Origin: Cupriavidus necator
GTDB taxonomy: Bacteria > Pseudomonadota > Gammaproteobacteria > Burkholderiales > Burkholderiaceae
NCBI GenBank assembly: GCA_022041995.1
Contig: CP074381.1
Span: 1,054,001-1,118,000, forward strand
Direction: 5' to 3'
DNA length: 64,000 nt
Shown: piece after piece, positions 40,947-51,187 of the stretch
Position numbering within the stretch: position 1 is the stretch's first letter
Layout of the letters: each line of letters opens with the position of its first letter
The notes under the pieces: model-generated
The model's input: only the letters and a program-made list of their open reading frames with translations
The model's database searches: none
What the model was told of the DNA's origin: nothing
Program-made: the position numbers and the translations under genes

Positions 40947-41440
40947 GATGCCGCTCCCCCGGCGGCTTGCCGTTGCAGCACCGCGGCGCGCTTGACCGCG
41001 CGCACGATTTCCACATGCGTGCCGCAGCGGCACAGGTTGAAGCGCAGCGCTTCGCGGATCTGCGCTTCGTCGGGATCGGGATTCTGGGCGAGCAGTGCCT
41101 TGGCGGTCATGATCATGCCATTCAGGCAGTAGCCGCACTGCGCGGCCTGCTCGTCGATAAAGGCCTGCTGCACCGGATCGGGACGCTGCGCCGTGCCCAG
41201 GCCCTCGAGCGTGGTCACAGCATGGCCCACCGCGGCCCTGACCGGCAGTACGCAAGAGCGTGCGGGCAAGCCGTCCACCAGCACCGTGCACGCGCCGCAC
41301 TGGCCCAGGCCGCAGCCGTACTTGGGCCCGTTGCAGCACAGGTCGTTGCGCAGGATGTAGAGCAGCGGCGTGTCAGGCGCAGCGCTGAGCGTGTGCTCGG
41401 CGTGGTTGACCTGCAGTGTCAGGGGGCGGGGCGTGTTCAT
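40943..41440 (-). CDS. nicA: Nicotinate dehydrogenase [2Fe-2S] subunit
   Basis: 165 residues. The plant-type ferredoxin cluster is bound by NDLCCNGPKYGCGLGQCGAC (near 33-52) with a further Cys near 64. The second, all-helical cluster domain has QCGYCLNGMIMTAKALL (near 102-118) and CRCGTH (near 137). This is the small subunit of xanthine-oxidase-family hydroxylases. Placement between nicC and nicB and overlap with nicB identify it as NicA, which works on nicotinate to give 6-hydroxynicotinate. Confidence 0.93.
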   Translation of the reverse strand: MNTPRPLTLQVNHAEHTLSAAPDTPLLYILRNDLCCNGPKYGCGLGQCGACTVLVDGLPARSCVLPVRAAVGHAVTTLEGLGTAQRPDPVQQAFIDEQAAQCGYCLNGMIMTAKALLAQNPDPDEAQIREALRFNLCRCGTHVEIVRAVKRAAVLQRQAAGGAAS

Positions 41441-41530
41441 CGGGGGCTGGGGGCGGTTTGAACATCACGCATCGCGGCGCCGCGCCCCTTCGTTGGCGAG
41501 GGGCTGCGGCGGGCAGGGGCGGTCAGGCGA

Positions 41531-42865
<1,335 letters not shown>

Positions 42866-42938
42866 TTATGCGCAAAAACAGGGATTGATTAATTAAGCAT
42901 GCACTGAACGAGTGAATTCGCGACGGCACAGATTCTGT

Positions 42939-42967
42939 TTGCTTAGATAAAGTGTGTACACTACAAT
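42939..42967 (+). promoter_or_regulatory. Promoter of nicEDXF with embedded operator
   Basis: TTGCTT (42939-42944) and TACAAT (42962-42967) are 17 nt apart. The palindrome AGTGTGTACACT at 42951-42962 fills most of the spacer and touches the -10 box. A repressor bound there would block RNA polymerase directly. The predicted leader is about 60 nt. Confidence 0.75.
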
Positions 42968-43033
42968 CAATCGCAGCATGCAGGGCCGCCAGGCCGAGGC
43001 AGGCGGGTAGACAGACAAAGCGCAGACAAACAG

Positions 43034-43801
43034 ATGACGGAGTCGACAGTGCAGAAAGTTTTCCGAATCGGCCAGATCGTGCCGAGCTCCAACACCACCA
43101 TGGAAACCGAGATCCCGGCGATGCTGGCCGCGCGCCAGCTGGTGCGCCCGGAACGCTTCACCTTCCACTCAAGCCGGATGCGGATGAAGAAGGTGGTCAA
43201 GGAAGAGCTGGCGGCCATGGACGCCGAATCCGACCGCTGCGCGGTGGAACTGAGCGACGCCCGCGTCGACGTGCTCGGCTACGCCTGCCTGGTGGCGATC
43301 ATGGCGATGGGCCACGGCTACCACCGTGTGTCCGAGCAGCGCCTGCAGGCGCATACCGCCGAGAACGGCGGCGACGCGCCAGTGATCACCAGCGCCGGCG
43401 CGCTGGTCGATGCGCTCAAGGTGATGGGCGCGAAGCGCATCGCCGTGGTGGCGCCCTATATGAAGCCGCTGACCGAGCTGGTGGTCGACTACATCCGCAA
43501 TGAAGGCTATGAGGTGGTCGACTACCGCGCGCTGGAGATCCCCGACAACCTTGAGGTGGGTCGCCACGACCCGGCGCGGCTGCCGGAGATCGTCGCGCAG
43601 ATGAATACGGCCGACGCCGATGTCATCGTGCTGTCGGCGTGCGTGCAGATGCCGTCGCTGCCGGCCGTGGCCAAGGTCGAGGCGATGACCGGCAAGCCGG
43701 TGGTCACCGCCGCCGTCGCCACCACCTATGCGCTGCTGAAGCGGCTGGGGCTGGAGCCGGTGGTGCCGGGCGCCGGCGCGCTGCTGTCGGGCGCGTACTG
43801 A
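43034..43801 (+). CDS. nicE: Maleate isomerase
   Basis: 255 residues, Asp/Glu racemase fold. It isomerises maleate to fumarate, the last step of the nicotinate pathway, without cofactor. The start region RIGQIVPSSNTTMETEIPAM is typical of maleate isomerases. Two active-site cysteines lie in LGYACLVAIM (Cys 85) and LSACVQMPSL (Cys 203), equivalent to the pair known in the family. It is first in an operon, with nicD 11 nt downstream. Confidence 0.94.
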   Translation: MTESTVQKVFRIGQIVPSSNTTMETEIPAMLAARQLVRPERFTFHSSRMRMKKVVKEELAAMDAESDRCAVELSDARVDVLGYACLVAIMAMGHGYHRVSEQRLQAHTAENGGDAPVITSAGALVDALKVMGAKRIAVVAPYMKPLTELVVDYIRNEGYEVVDYRALEIPDNLEVGRHDPARLPEIVAQMNTADADVIVLSACVQMPSLPAVAKVEAMTGKPVVTAAVATTYALLKRLGLEPVVPGAGALLSGAY

Positions 43802-43812
43802 AGGAGGCGGCC

Positions 43813-44643
43813 ATGGCAGACAGCACCTTTCTCTACGGCGCCAACGTGAACGCCAACGGCATCCGCCAGCACTACCTGCGCTATGGCGGGCAGGGCGGCG
43901 CGCGTGCGCAGCGCGATGCCGTCATCATCGTGCCGGGCATCACCAGCCCCGCGGTGACCTGGGGCTTTGTCGGCGAGCAGTTCGGGCAGCAGTTCGATAC
44001 CTATGTGCTCGACGTGCGCGGCCGCGGCCTGTCGCAGGCCGGCGCGGAGCTGGACTACAGCCTCGATGCGCAGGCTGCCGATGTGATCGCGTTTGCTGGC
44101 GCGCTTGGCTTGCAGCGCTACGCCATCGTTGGCCATTCGATGGGCGCGCGCATCGGCATCCGCGCCGCGCGCAGCAAGCCGGCAGGCCTGACGCGCCTGG
44201 TGCTGGTCGATCCGCCGGTGTCGGGCCCGGGCCGCCGCCAGTATCCGTCGCAACTGCCGTGGTACATCGATTCGATCCGGCTGGCGCAGCAGGGCATCGA
44301 CGTGGAAGGCATGCGCCGCTTCTGCCCGACCTGGACCGAGGACCAGCTGCGCCTGCGCGCGCAATGGCTGCATACCTGCGACGAGCGCGCGGTCCTGGCC
44401 AGCTTCAATGGCTTCCATGAGGACGATATCCACGCCGACCTGCCGCACGTGGCCGTGCCGGCCCTGCTGATGACCGCGGGGCGTGGCGACGTGATCCGCG
44501 AGGAAGACGTCCAGGAGATGCGCAAGCTGCTGCCCGCATTGCTGCTTGCGCATGCCGCCAACGCCGGCCACATGATCCCGTGGGACGACGAGGCCGGTTT
44601 CTACCGCGCCTTCGGCGACTTCCTGGGTGCGGCACTGAACTGA
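43813..44643 (+). CDS. nicD: N-formylmaleamate deformylase
   Basis: 276 residues, alpha/beta hydrolase. It releases formate from N-formylmaleamate to give maleamate. The nucleophile elbow GHSMGAR has Ser near 109. The oxyanion segment IIVPGITSPAVTWGFV lies near 38-53. A late His sits in AANAGHMIPWDDEAGFY near 251. An AAGGAGG site overlaps the nicE stop, suggesting coupled translation. The operon context makes NicD the clear choice among alpha/beta hydrolases. Confidence 0.92.
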   Translation: MADSTFLYGANVNANGIRQHYLRYGGQGGARAQRDAVIIVPGITSPAVTWGFVGEQFGQQFDTYVLDVRGRGLSQAGAELDYSLDAQAADVIAFAGALGLQRYAIVGHSMGARIGIRAARSKPAGLTRLVLVDPPVSGPGRRQYPSQLPWYIDSIRLAQQGIDVEGMRRFCPTWTEDQLRLRAQWLHTCDERAVLASFNGFHEDDIHADLPHVAVPALLMTAGRGDVIREEDVQEMRKLLPALLLAHAANAGHMIPWDDEAGFYRAFGDFLGAALN

Positions 44644-44656
44644 TCAAGGAGCGAAT

Positions 44657-45736
44657 ATGCCCGTAAGCGATTACGACCTGACCACGGCGTGGAAGCAGGT
44701 GCTGACGCTGTCCAGGCTTGAGCCGGGGCAGACCGTCACCGTGCTGACCGGCGCCGCCACGCATCCGCAGACGCTGCGCACCGCAATGGTGGCGGCGGCA
44801 TCGATGGGCGCCATCGTCAACCGGCTCGACCTGCCGCCGGTCAATGGCGAAAAGGCGCTCAGCCGCGACGCGCTGGCCTATCTGGGGACCACGCCGCTGA
44901 CCGGCAACCCGGCCGCGATTGCCGCGCTCAAGGCCAGCGACCTGGTGCTGGACCTGATGACGCTGCTGTTCTCGCCCGAGCAGCACGCGATCCTGGCGCA
45001 AGGCACCAGGATCCTGCTGGCGGTGGAACCGCCCGAAGTGCTGGCGCGGCTGGTGCCGACCGAAGCCGACCGTGCCCGCGTCAAGGCCGCGGCCGCGCGG
45101 CTGGGCAAGGCGCGCGAGATGCATATCGTGTCTGACGCCGGCATGGACCTGCGCTGCCGCCTGGGCGAGTTCCCGGCAATCAGCGAGTACGGCTTTGTCG
45201 ACGAGCCCGGCCGCTGGGACCACTGGCCGAGCGGCTTCGTGCTGACCTGGCCGGACGAGGGCGGCACCAACGGCACCATCGTGCTGGACCGCGGCGACAT
45301 CCTGCTGCCGATGAAGTCCTATATCCAGGCGCCGATCCGCATTACGGTCGAGGCCGGCTACGTGCGCGGCATCGAGGGCGACGTGGATGCCGAGCTGCTG
45401 GCCGACTACATGGCCTCGTTCAACGACCCCGAGGCCTATGCCATGTCGCATATCGGCTGGGGCCTGCAGCCACGTGCCAGCTGGTCGGCGCTGGCGATGT
45501 ACGACCGCGAGGCCACCATCGGCATGGACGCGCGCGCCTACGAGGGCAACTTCCTGTGCTCGTTCGGCCCCAACAACGAAGCGGGCGGCAGCCGCACCAC
45601 CGCCTGCCATATCGATATCCCGGTGCGCCACTGCACCGTAAGCCTCGACGGTGAGCCGGTGGTGGTGCGCGGCAAGGTGATGGACGGGCACCACGTTCCC
45701 GCCGCATCGCTCTACAAGGAATCGCGCCATGGATGA
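44657..45736 (+). CDS. nicX: 2,5-dihydroxypyridine 5,6-dioxygenase
   Basis: 359 residues. A non-haem Fe(II) ring-cleaving dioxygenase that turns 2,5-dihydroxypyridine into N-formylmaleamate. His 265 (MSHIGWG), His 318 and Asp 320 (ACHIDIP) sit at exactly the positions of the iron ligands described for Pseudomonas putida NicX. A leucine-aminopeptidase M29-like fold is expected. A CAAGGAG site precedes the ATG. Its last 8 nt overlap nicF (ATGGATGA). Confidence 0.95.
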   Translation: MPVSDYDLTTAWKQVLTLSRLEPGQTVTVLTGAATHPQTLRTAMVAAASMGAIVNRLDLPPVNGEKALSRDALAYLGTTPLTGNPAAIAALKASDLVLDLMTLLFSPEQHAILAQGTRILLAVEPPEVLARLVPTEADRARVKAAAARLGKAREMHIVSDAGMDLRCRLGEFPAISEYGFVDEPGRWDHWPSGFVLTWPDEGGTNGTIVLDRGDILLPMKSYIQAPIRITVEAGYVRGIEGDVDAELLADYMASFNDPEAYAMSHIGWGLQPRASWSALAMYDREATIGMDARAYEGNFLCSFGPNNEAGGSRTTACHIDIPVRHCTVSLDGEPVVVRGKVMDGHHVPAASLYKESRHG

Positions 45737-46364
45737 CGCAGTGCAGACCTACCAGCGCCAGGGCTTCGGCGCGTCGATGGAACTCAAGGCGCCGTACGGC
45801 CTGCTGATCATCGACTTCGTCAACGGCTTCGCCGATCCGGCGGTGTTCGGCGGCGGCAATATCCCCGAGGCGATCCGCAATACGCAGCCGCTGCTGCGCA
45901 CCGCGCGCGAGCAGGGCTGGCCGGTGGCGCACAGCCGTATCGTGTTTGCCGACGATGACAGCGACCACAACATCTTCACGCTGAAGGTGCCCGGGATGCT
46001 GACGCTGAAGGAGGCTGGGCACAACAGCCAGATCGTGCCGGAGCTGGCGCCCGCGCCGGGAGAGCTGGTGGTGCGCAAGACGGTGCCGTCGGCGTTCTTC
46101 GGCACCTCGCTGGCGGCGTGGCTGACGCAGCGTGGCGTGCAGACGCTGCTGGTGGCGGGTTGCGTCACCAGCGGCTGCGTGCGCGCCAGCGTGGTCGACG
46201 CGATGTCTCTGGGCTTGCGCCCGCTGGTGGTGTCGGATTGCGTGGGCGACCGCGCGCTGGGCCCGCATGACGCCAACCTGTTCGACATGGCGCAGAAATA
46301 CGCCACGGTGCTGACGCGCGACGAGGCGCTGGCACAGGTTGCCAGCGTGCGGGCCGCCGCCTGA
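45729..46364 (+). CDS. nicF: Maleamate amidohydrolase
   Basis: 211 residues, isochorismatase-like cysteine hydrolase. It hydrolyses maleamate to maleate and ammonia. The triad is visible: Asp in LLIIDFVNGF near 35, Lys in VVRKTVPSAFFGT near 117, and Cys in VAGCVTSGCVRAS near 150. The start overlaps the end of nicX, so translation is coupled. It is the last gene of the nicEDXF operon and is convergent with the TetR gene, 27 nt away. Confidence 0.93.
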   Translation: MDDAVQTYQRQGFGASMELKAPYGLLIIDFVNGFADPAVFGGGNIPEAIRNTQPLLRTAREQGWPVAHSRIVFADDDSDHNIFTLKVPGMLTLKEAGHNSQIVPELAPAPGELVVRKTVPSAFFGTSLAAWLTQRGVQTLLVAGCVTSGCVRASVVDAMSLGLRPLVVSDCVGDRALGPHDANLFDMAQKYATVLTRDEALAQVASVRAAA

Positions 46365-46391
46365 GGCGTGGCGATGCGGGCGGGCCTGGCG

Positions 46392-47153
46392 TCAGCCTGC
46401 CGCCGTGCGCCGGCCGCGTGCCGGCTTGCGCGGCGCGGCCGGCGGCGCCACGTCCGCATCCGCCACCGCGCCGGGCACGGCCACCGCGCGCAGCACCGTC
46501 TGCTGGATCACATCGCGCCAGTGCGCCAGCGCGGGCGGGCTCATCATGGGTTCGCCCAGGAAGGCGCTGAGCGTATGATGGTTGGAGTTGTAGAAGTAGC
46601 CAAGCGAAGCGATCACCATATAGACATCGCGCGCGCCCGCGTCTGGCCGGAACAGCGCCGCGGCCTTGCCGCGCGCGAGGATGCCGTCAAGCACCGACAG
46701 CGCGTAGCTGGAGATCTCGCGCAGCCGCACCGACTTCTTCGCGTGCTTGCCCTGGCTCATGTTCTCGCTGGTCAGGATGGCGACGAACTCCGGATGATCC
46801 AGGTAGTACTGCCAGACGAAATCGATCAGCTGCGTCAGCGCGCGCACAGGATCGGCGGCGTCGAGCTCATGTTCGAGCTGCTGCTCGGCTTCATTGAGTT
46901 GCAGGTAGATGGTCTCGAGCACTTCGACAAACAGTTTTTCCTTGCTGCCGAAGTAGTAGTAGATCATCCGGTCGTAGGTCTTGGCCAGCGACGAGATGCG
47001 TTCGATGCGGCCCCCGTCGTAGCCGCGCTGGGCGAAGACCTTGATCGCAGCCTTCAGGATGCGGTCGCGGCTGTCCTGCGCTTGCCTGGCCCGCGTGCCG
47101 GCTGCCGCCCGCTTCGCGGCTGGCTTGGGCGCAGGTCTGGTCGTGATCGTCAT
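46392..47153 (-). CDS. nicS: TetR-family regulator (NicS-like)
   Basis: 253 residues. The TetR helix-turn-helix lies at about 29-75 (RILKAAIKVFAQRGYDGGRI, then MIYYYFGSKEKLFVEVL). A long helical ligand domain and a basic, Pro/Ala/Lys-rich tail (ARGRRTAAG end) follow. The start at 47153 (MTITTRP) leaves a Lys/Ala-rich N-terminal arm. It lies inside the nicotinate island, divergent from the molybdopterin subunit gene, matching NicS, which controls the nicotinate dehydrogenase genes in Pseudomonas. The name is given by context. Confidence 0.82.
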   Translation of the reverse strand: MTITTRPAPKPAAKRAAAGTRARQAQDSRDRILKAAIKVFAQRGYDGGRIERISSLAKTYDRMIYYYFGSKEKLFVEVLETIYLQLNEAEQQLEHELDAADPVRALTQLIDFVWQYYLDHPEFVAILTSENMSQGKHAKKSVRLREISSYALSVLDGILARGKAAALFRPDAGARDVYMVIASLGYFYNSNHHTLSAFLGEPMMSPPALAHWRDVIQQTVLRAVAVPGAVADADVAPPAAPRKPARGRRTAAG

Positions 47154-47235
47154 GGTCGATGCCTGGGCTATTCCACTGTTGGCTTGCAGTATAACGGCGC
47201 CCCGGGGCGCAGCCGGTGAAGGAGATGGCAGAACG

Positions 47236-49509
47236 ATGACGGCAACCAACCTGCAACCCGCGGCACAGTCCGACGCCGACACGCCGCGCACGCTGCGGCT
47301 GGCGCTGCTGCGGGCCACCGGCGTGCTGCTGGTGACGCGCGCCCCGCAGGCGGCCGCACGGCCAGCGCCCGGCCAGCCCGGCGCGGCGTCGGACTACGTG
47401 CCGGCGCTGCCGGACCTCTTCATTGCCGTGCGCGACAGCGGCGAGGTGCTGGCCTTCAACGGCCACGTCGACCTTGGCACCGGCATCCGCACGGCGCTGG
47501 CGCAGATCGTGGCGGAAGAACTCGACGTGCCGCTCGAACGCGTACGCATGGTGCTTGGCCACACCGAAGCCACCCCCAACCAGGGTCCCACCATCGCCAG
47601 CGCATCGATCCAGATCTCGGCGCTGCCGTTGCGCCGCGCCGCCGCCCAGGCGCGTGCGTGGCTGCAGGCGCGCGCCGCGCAGCGGCTCGGCGTGGAATCC
47701 GGCCGGCTGGAGGCAGAGGACTGCGTCTTCCGCGTTCCCGGCACCCAGGCCAGCATCGGCTACGGCGCGCTGGTTTCCGGCGAGCATGTGGAACTGCAGC
47801 TGGCAGACGACATACCCACCAAGCCGGTCGAGTCCTACCGTATCGTCGGCCGCGCCGCGGGCCGCGTTGATATTCCTGACAAGGTGCGCGGCGCGCTGAC
47901 CTTTGTCCACGACGTGCGCGTGCCCGGCATGCTGCATGGCCGCGTGGTGCGACCGCCGTATGCGGGGCGCGACAGCGGCGGCTTTGTCGGCAATAGCCTG
48001 CTGGAAGTCGACCGCGATTCCGTGCGCCATATACCCGGCCTGGTCGATGTGGTGGTGCAGGGCGATTTTGTCGGCGTGATAGCCGAGCGCGAGGAATACG
48101 CGGTCCAGGCCGCGCGCCGGCTGCGCGTGCGCTGGAAGCCGGTGCCGCCGCTACCCGCGCTGGACGATCCGGAGCCCGCGCTGCGCGCCAACCCGGCCAC
48201 GCGGCGCGAGCTGCTGTCCGACGGCGAGCTGCCGGCAAACGGCGCCGGCACGGTATTGCAGCGGCGCTTCGTCTGGCCGTACCAGATGCATGGCTCGATC
48301 GGCCCGTCATGCGCCGTGGCCGACTGGCATGACGATGGCCTGACGGTGTGGTCCGGCACGCAGAACCCGCATGTGCTGCGCATCGATCTGGCAAAGCTGT
48401 GCGGGCTCGGCGAAGACCGCATCGAGATCGTGCGCATGGAGGCCGCCGGCTGCTACGGGCGCAACTGCGCCGACGATGTATGCGCCGACGCGGCACTGCT
48501 GTCGCGTGCCGTTGGCCGGCCCGTGCGCGTGCAGCTCTCGCGCGAACAGGAGCATCTGTGGGAGCCCAAGGGCGCGGCCCAGCTGATGGACGTCAGCGCC
48601 ACGCTGGGCCCGGACGGGGCGCTGCTCGGCTATGACTTCACCAGCCGCTATCCGTCCAACGATGCGCCCACGCTGGCGCTGGTGCTGACCGGTGCCGTGC
48701 CCAACGCGCCGCGCACACTGGAGATGGGCGACCGCACCGCCGTGCCGCCATACGCATACGGCGCGCGCCGCATCGGTTGCGACGACACGCCCGCAATCGT
48801 GCGCGCGTCCTGGCTGCGTGGCGTGTCGGCGCTGCCCAATGCGTTTGCGCATGAGTGCGTGATCGATGAGCTGGCCGCGCAGGCGGGTGCCGATCCCGTG
48901 GATTTCCGGCTGCGGCACCTGCCGGATGAACGTGCCGCGGCCTTGCTGCGTGCCGTGGCCGAAGCGGCTGGCTGGCAGCGGGGCGTGGCCGGGTCGCGCG
49001 GCATCGCGGATGCCGAAGGCCGCTTGCGCGGCCGGGGCGTGGCCTATGCCCGCTATATCCACAGCCGTTTCCCGGGCTTCGGCGCAGCCTGGTCGGCCTG
49101 GGTGGTGGACGTGGCGGTGGATGCCGGCACCGGCCGCATCACCATCGAAAAGGTGGTGGTCGGGCAGGACACCGGCATGATGGTCAATCCCGACGGCGTG
49201 CGCCACCAGATCCACGGCAACGTGGTGCAGACGCTCAGCCGGGTGCTGAAGGAGCAGGTGCGCTTCGATGCGGAGGGTGTCGCCAGCCGCGAATGGGGCA
49301 GCTATCCGCTGCTGACCTTCCCGGAAATCCCGCAAATTGACGTGGTGCTGATGCCGCGGCAGTCGGAGCCGCCGCTGGGCGCAGGCGAATCGGCCTCGCT
49401 GCCGGGCGCGCCGGCGATCGCCAATGCCTTGTTCGATGCCCTGGGGGTGCGCCTGCGCCGGCCGCCGTTCGTGCCCGAGACGGTGCTGGCGGCGATGACG
49501 GCTCGCTGA
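47236..49509 (+). CDS. Nicotinate dehydrogenase molybdopterin subunit
   Basis: 757 residues, xanthine-oxidase family, isoquinoline-1-oxidoreductase-beta-like. FNGHVDLGTGIRTALAQIVA lies near 75-94. The Moco-binding EAAGCYGRNCADDVCADAAL lies near 400-420. The C-terminal PLGAGESASLPGAPAIAN carries the catalytic Glu near 717. It has no cytochrome or iron-sulfur domain, so it needs NicA and a cytochrome subunit. The one in this window with a dead molybdopterin domain (NicB-like) is the obvious partner. A GGAG lies 11 nt before the ATG; an ATG nearer to it runs straight into a stop. Confidence 0.85.
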   Translation: MTATNLQPAAQSDADTPRTLRLALLRATGVLLVTRAPQAAARPAPGQPGAASDYVPALPDLFIAVRDSGEVLAFNGHVDLGTGIRTALAQIVAEELDVPLERVRMVLGHTEATPNQGPTIASASIQISALPLRRAAAQARAWLQARAAQRLGVESGRLEAEDCVFRVPGTQASIGYGALVSGEHVELQLADDIPTKPVESYRIVGRAAGRVDIPDKVRGALTFVHDVRVPGMLHGRVVRPPYAGRDSGGFVGNSLLEVDRDSVRHIPGLVDVVVQGDFVGVIAEREEYAVQAARRLRVRWKPVPPLPALDDPEPALRANPATRRELLSDGELPANGAGTVLQRRFVWPYQMHGSIGPSCAVADWHDDGLTVWSGTQNPHVLRIDLAKLCGLGEDRIEIVRMEAAGCYGRNCADDVCADAALLSRAVGRPVRVQLSREQEHLWEPKGAAQLMDVSATLGPDGALLGYDFTSRYPSNDAPTLALVLTGAVPNAPRTLEMGDRTAVPPYAYGARRIGCDDTPAIVRASWLRGVSALPNAFAHECVIDELAAQAGADPVDFRLRHLPDERAAALLRAVAEAAGWQRGVAGSRGIADAEGRLRGRGVAYARYIHSRFPGFGAAWSAWVVDVAVDAGTGRITIEKVVVGQDTGMMVNPDGVRHQIHGNVVQTLSRVLKEQVRFDAEGVASREWGSYPLLTFPEIPQIDVVLMPRQSEPPLGAGESASLPGAPAIANALFDALGVRLRRPPFVPETVLAAMTAR

Positions 49510-49528
49510 GGCGATCCCCTAACTTAAA

Positions 49529-49550
49529 GCGGCGCCTGCTCAGGCGCCGC
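49529..49550. terminator. Hairpin between the molybdopterin subunit gene and the MarR gene
   Basis: GCGGCGCCTG and CAGGCGCCGC form a perfect 10-bp stem with a CT loop. On the minus strand an imperfect T-rich stretch (TTTAAGTT) follows, so it suits the end of the MarR gene best; it could also slow the plus transcript. Confidence 0.6.
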
Positions 49551-50019
49551 CATTCCCCTCGTCGATCTCACTCATCTTGCGCAGCAGGTAAGTCACCGCG
49601 ACGCGCTCGGCCGGGTTCAGGTTGCCGAAGGTCTGCTCCGAGATCTCCTTCGCGAACGGCACGGTCTCGTCGATCAAGGCCAGCCCGTCTGGCGTGACCG
49701 TTACCACCACCTTGCGCCGGTCGTTGGGGTCGTGCGATACCGCAATCAGCTTGCGCGACTTCAGCCGGTCGATAATGCCCCGCACCGTGGCCTGGTCGAT
49801 GGCGGTGGCGCGCACCACCTCGTTCATCGAACACGGCTGCCGGTCCCTGACCGCGCACAGCACCACGAACTGCGCCGCGGTCAGCTGCGAATCCGGGATG
49901 GTCTGCTGGAAGATCGCCACATGGCGCTGGTAGGCGCGCCGCAGCAGGTGGCCCACCTGCTCGGTGAAATCATAGTCGGCGGCGGTCTTGCCGGAAGGCG
50001 TGTCGGCGGGTTGGGGCAC
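49540..50019 (-). CDS. nicR: MarR-family regulator (NicR-like)
   Basis: 159 residues from a GTG at 50019. The winged helix has AIDQATVRGIIDRLKSRKLI (near 80-99) and the wing DPNDRRKVVVTVTPDG. NicR in Pseudomonas represses the nicotinate genes and responds to 6-hydroxynicotinate. The position at the edge of the island suggests the same role, but it is not next to nicX as in Pseudomonas. The GTG lacks a strong ribosome-binding site; no in-frame ATG exists near the expected start, so the start is uncertain. Confidence 0.8.
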   Translation of the reverse strand: MPQPADTPSGKTAADYDFTEQVGHLLRRAYQRHVAIFQQTIPDSQLTAAQFVVLCAVRDRQPCSMNEVVRATAIDQATVRGIIDRLKSRKLIAVSHDPNDRRKVVVTVTPDGLALIDETVPFAKEISEQTFGNLNPAERVAVTYLLRKMSEIDEGNGGA

Positions 50020-50205
50020 GAAATGGGTGCAGTGGATGAGGTGACTCAGAGTATACCGAGGAAGGTGGCGCGAAGGTGGCGCGAAGGCAAAGGAAAGGTG
50101 CCGGGGCCACTGGGTGACGCCCGATGCCATTGCGTCTTTTCGAATACAATCGTCGGGTCGTTTCGCGGGGCCGCGAGGCCCGCCCGCTTTCCCCTGTATT
50201 CCCCC

Positions 50206-51132
50206 GTGCCCGCCTCCCAGAAGTCTCTCGCCGCACCTGCCGTGCTGCCGTCGCCGCAGCACTCTGGCCTTGTCATCGCCGCCGTCGGTGCGGTGCTGTT
50301 CTCCGCCAAGGCGATCGTCGCCAAGCTGATGTACCGCTACCACGTCGATGCGGTGATGGTGATCACGCTGCGCATGCTGTTCGCCGTGCCGCTGTTCATG
50401 GCGATCGGCTGGTGGCAGTCGCGCCGGCTGGCGCCGCTGTCGTGGGCGGATCGCGGGCGCGTGGTGTTTCTCGGCTTCATCGGCTACTACCTGTCGAGCT
50501 TCCTCGATTTCATCGGCCTGCAATACATCACCGCCGGGCTGGAGCGGCTGATCCTGTTCCTGACGCCGTCGTTCGTGCTGCTGGCCACCGCGCTGGTCTT
50601 CCGCCGGCCCATTGCCATGCGCCAGTGGCTGTCGCTGCTGCTGGCCTACGCCGGCATCGTGCTGGTATTCGCGCACGACCTGGACGTCAGCGGCAGCGAG
50701 GTGTGGCTGGGCGGCGCGCTGGTGCTGGGCAGCGCCATGACATATGGTATCTACCTGATCCTGAGCGGCGAGCTGGTGCGGCGCATCGGCTCGCTGCGGC
50801 TGGTGGCCTATGCGATGTGCGTCTCGACCGCCTGCTGCGTGATCCAGTACCTGGTGCTGGGCCGGCCGGTGGCGGAACTGGCGCAGCCGGCGCCGGTGAT
50901 GTGGCTGTCACTCATCAATGCGGTGTTCTGCACCGTGCTGCCGGTGTCGCTGACCATGGTGGCGGTGTCGCGCATCGGCGCGCCGATGGCCTCGCAGGCC
51001 GGCATGATCGGCCCGGTGTCGACCCTGTTGCTGGCCTTCTGGCTGCTGGGCGAGCCCGTCAGCGGCGTGCAGCTGGCCGGCAGCGCGCTGGTGATGGGCG
51101 GCATGTATTTGCTGTCGGCAAGAAAGACGTGA
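50206..51132 (+). CDS. EamA/DMT-family transporter
   Basis: 308 residues with ten predicted membrane spans in two EamA repeats (first begins GLVIAAVGAVLFSAKAIVAK, second around WLGGALVLGSAMTYGIYLIL). Such proteins export amino acids, metabolites or similar small molecules; the substrate is unknown. The start is a GTG at 50206, chosen because the preceding frame is low-complexity. It is divergent from the MarR gene, which may or may not control it. An SDR gene follows 55 nt later on the same strand. Confidence 0.85.
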   Translation: MPASQKSLAAPAVLPSPQHSGLVIAAVGAVLFSAKAIVAKLMYRYHVDAVMVITLRMLFAVPLFMAIGWWQSRRLAPLSWADRGRVVFLGFIGYYLSSFLDFIGLQYITAGLERLILFLTPSFVLLATALVFRRPIAMRQWLSLLLAYAGIVLVFAHDLDVSGSEVWLGGALVLGSAMTYGIYLILSGELVRRIGSLRLVAYAMCVSTACCVIQYLVLGRPVAELAQPAPVMWLSLINAVFCTVLPVSLTMVAVSRIGAPMASQAGMIGPVSTLLLAFWLLGEPVSGVQLAGSALVMGGMYLLSARKT

Positions 51133-51187
51133 TTTCGGGCCGGCCCCGGGGCTGGCCCGCCAAAGACAACAGACAAAGGAGAAGGAC

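Noticed and set aside
47041-47235. Upstream extension of the molybdopterin subunit gene
   Set aside because: It runs antisense through the start of the TetR gene; the ATG at 47236 follows a Shine-Dalgarno-like site.
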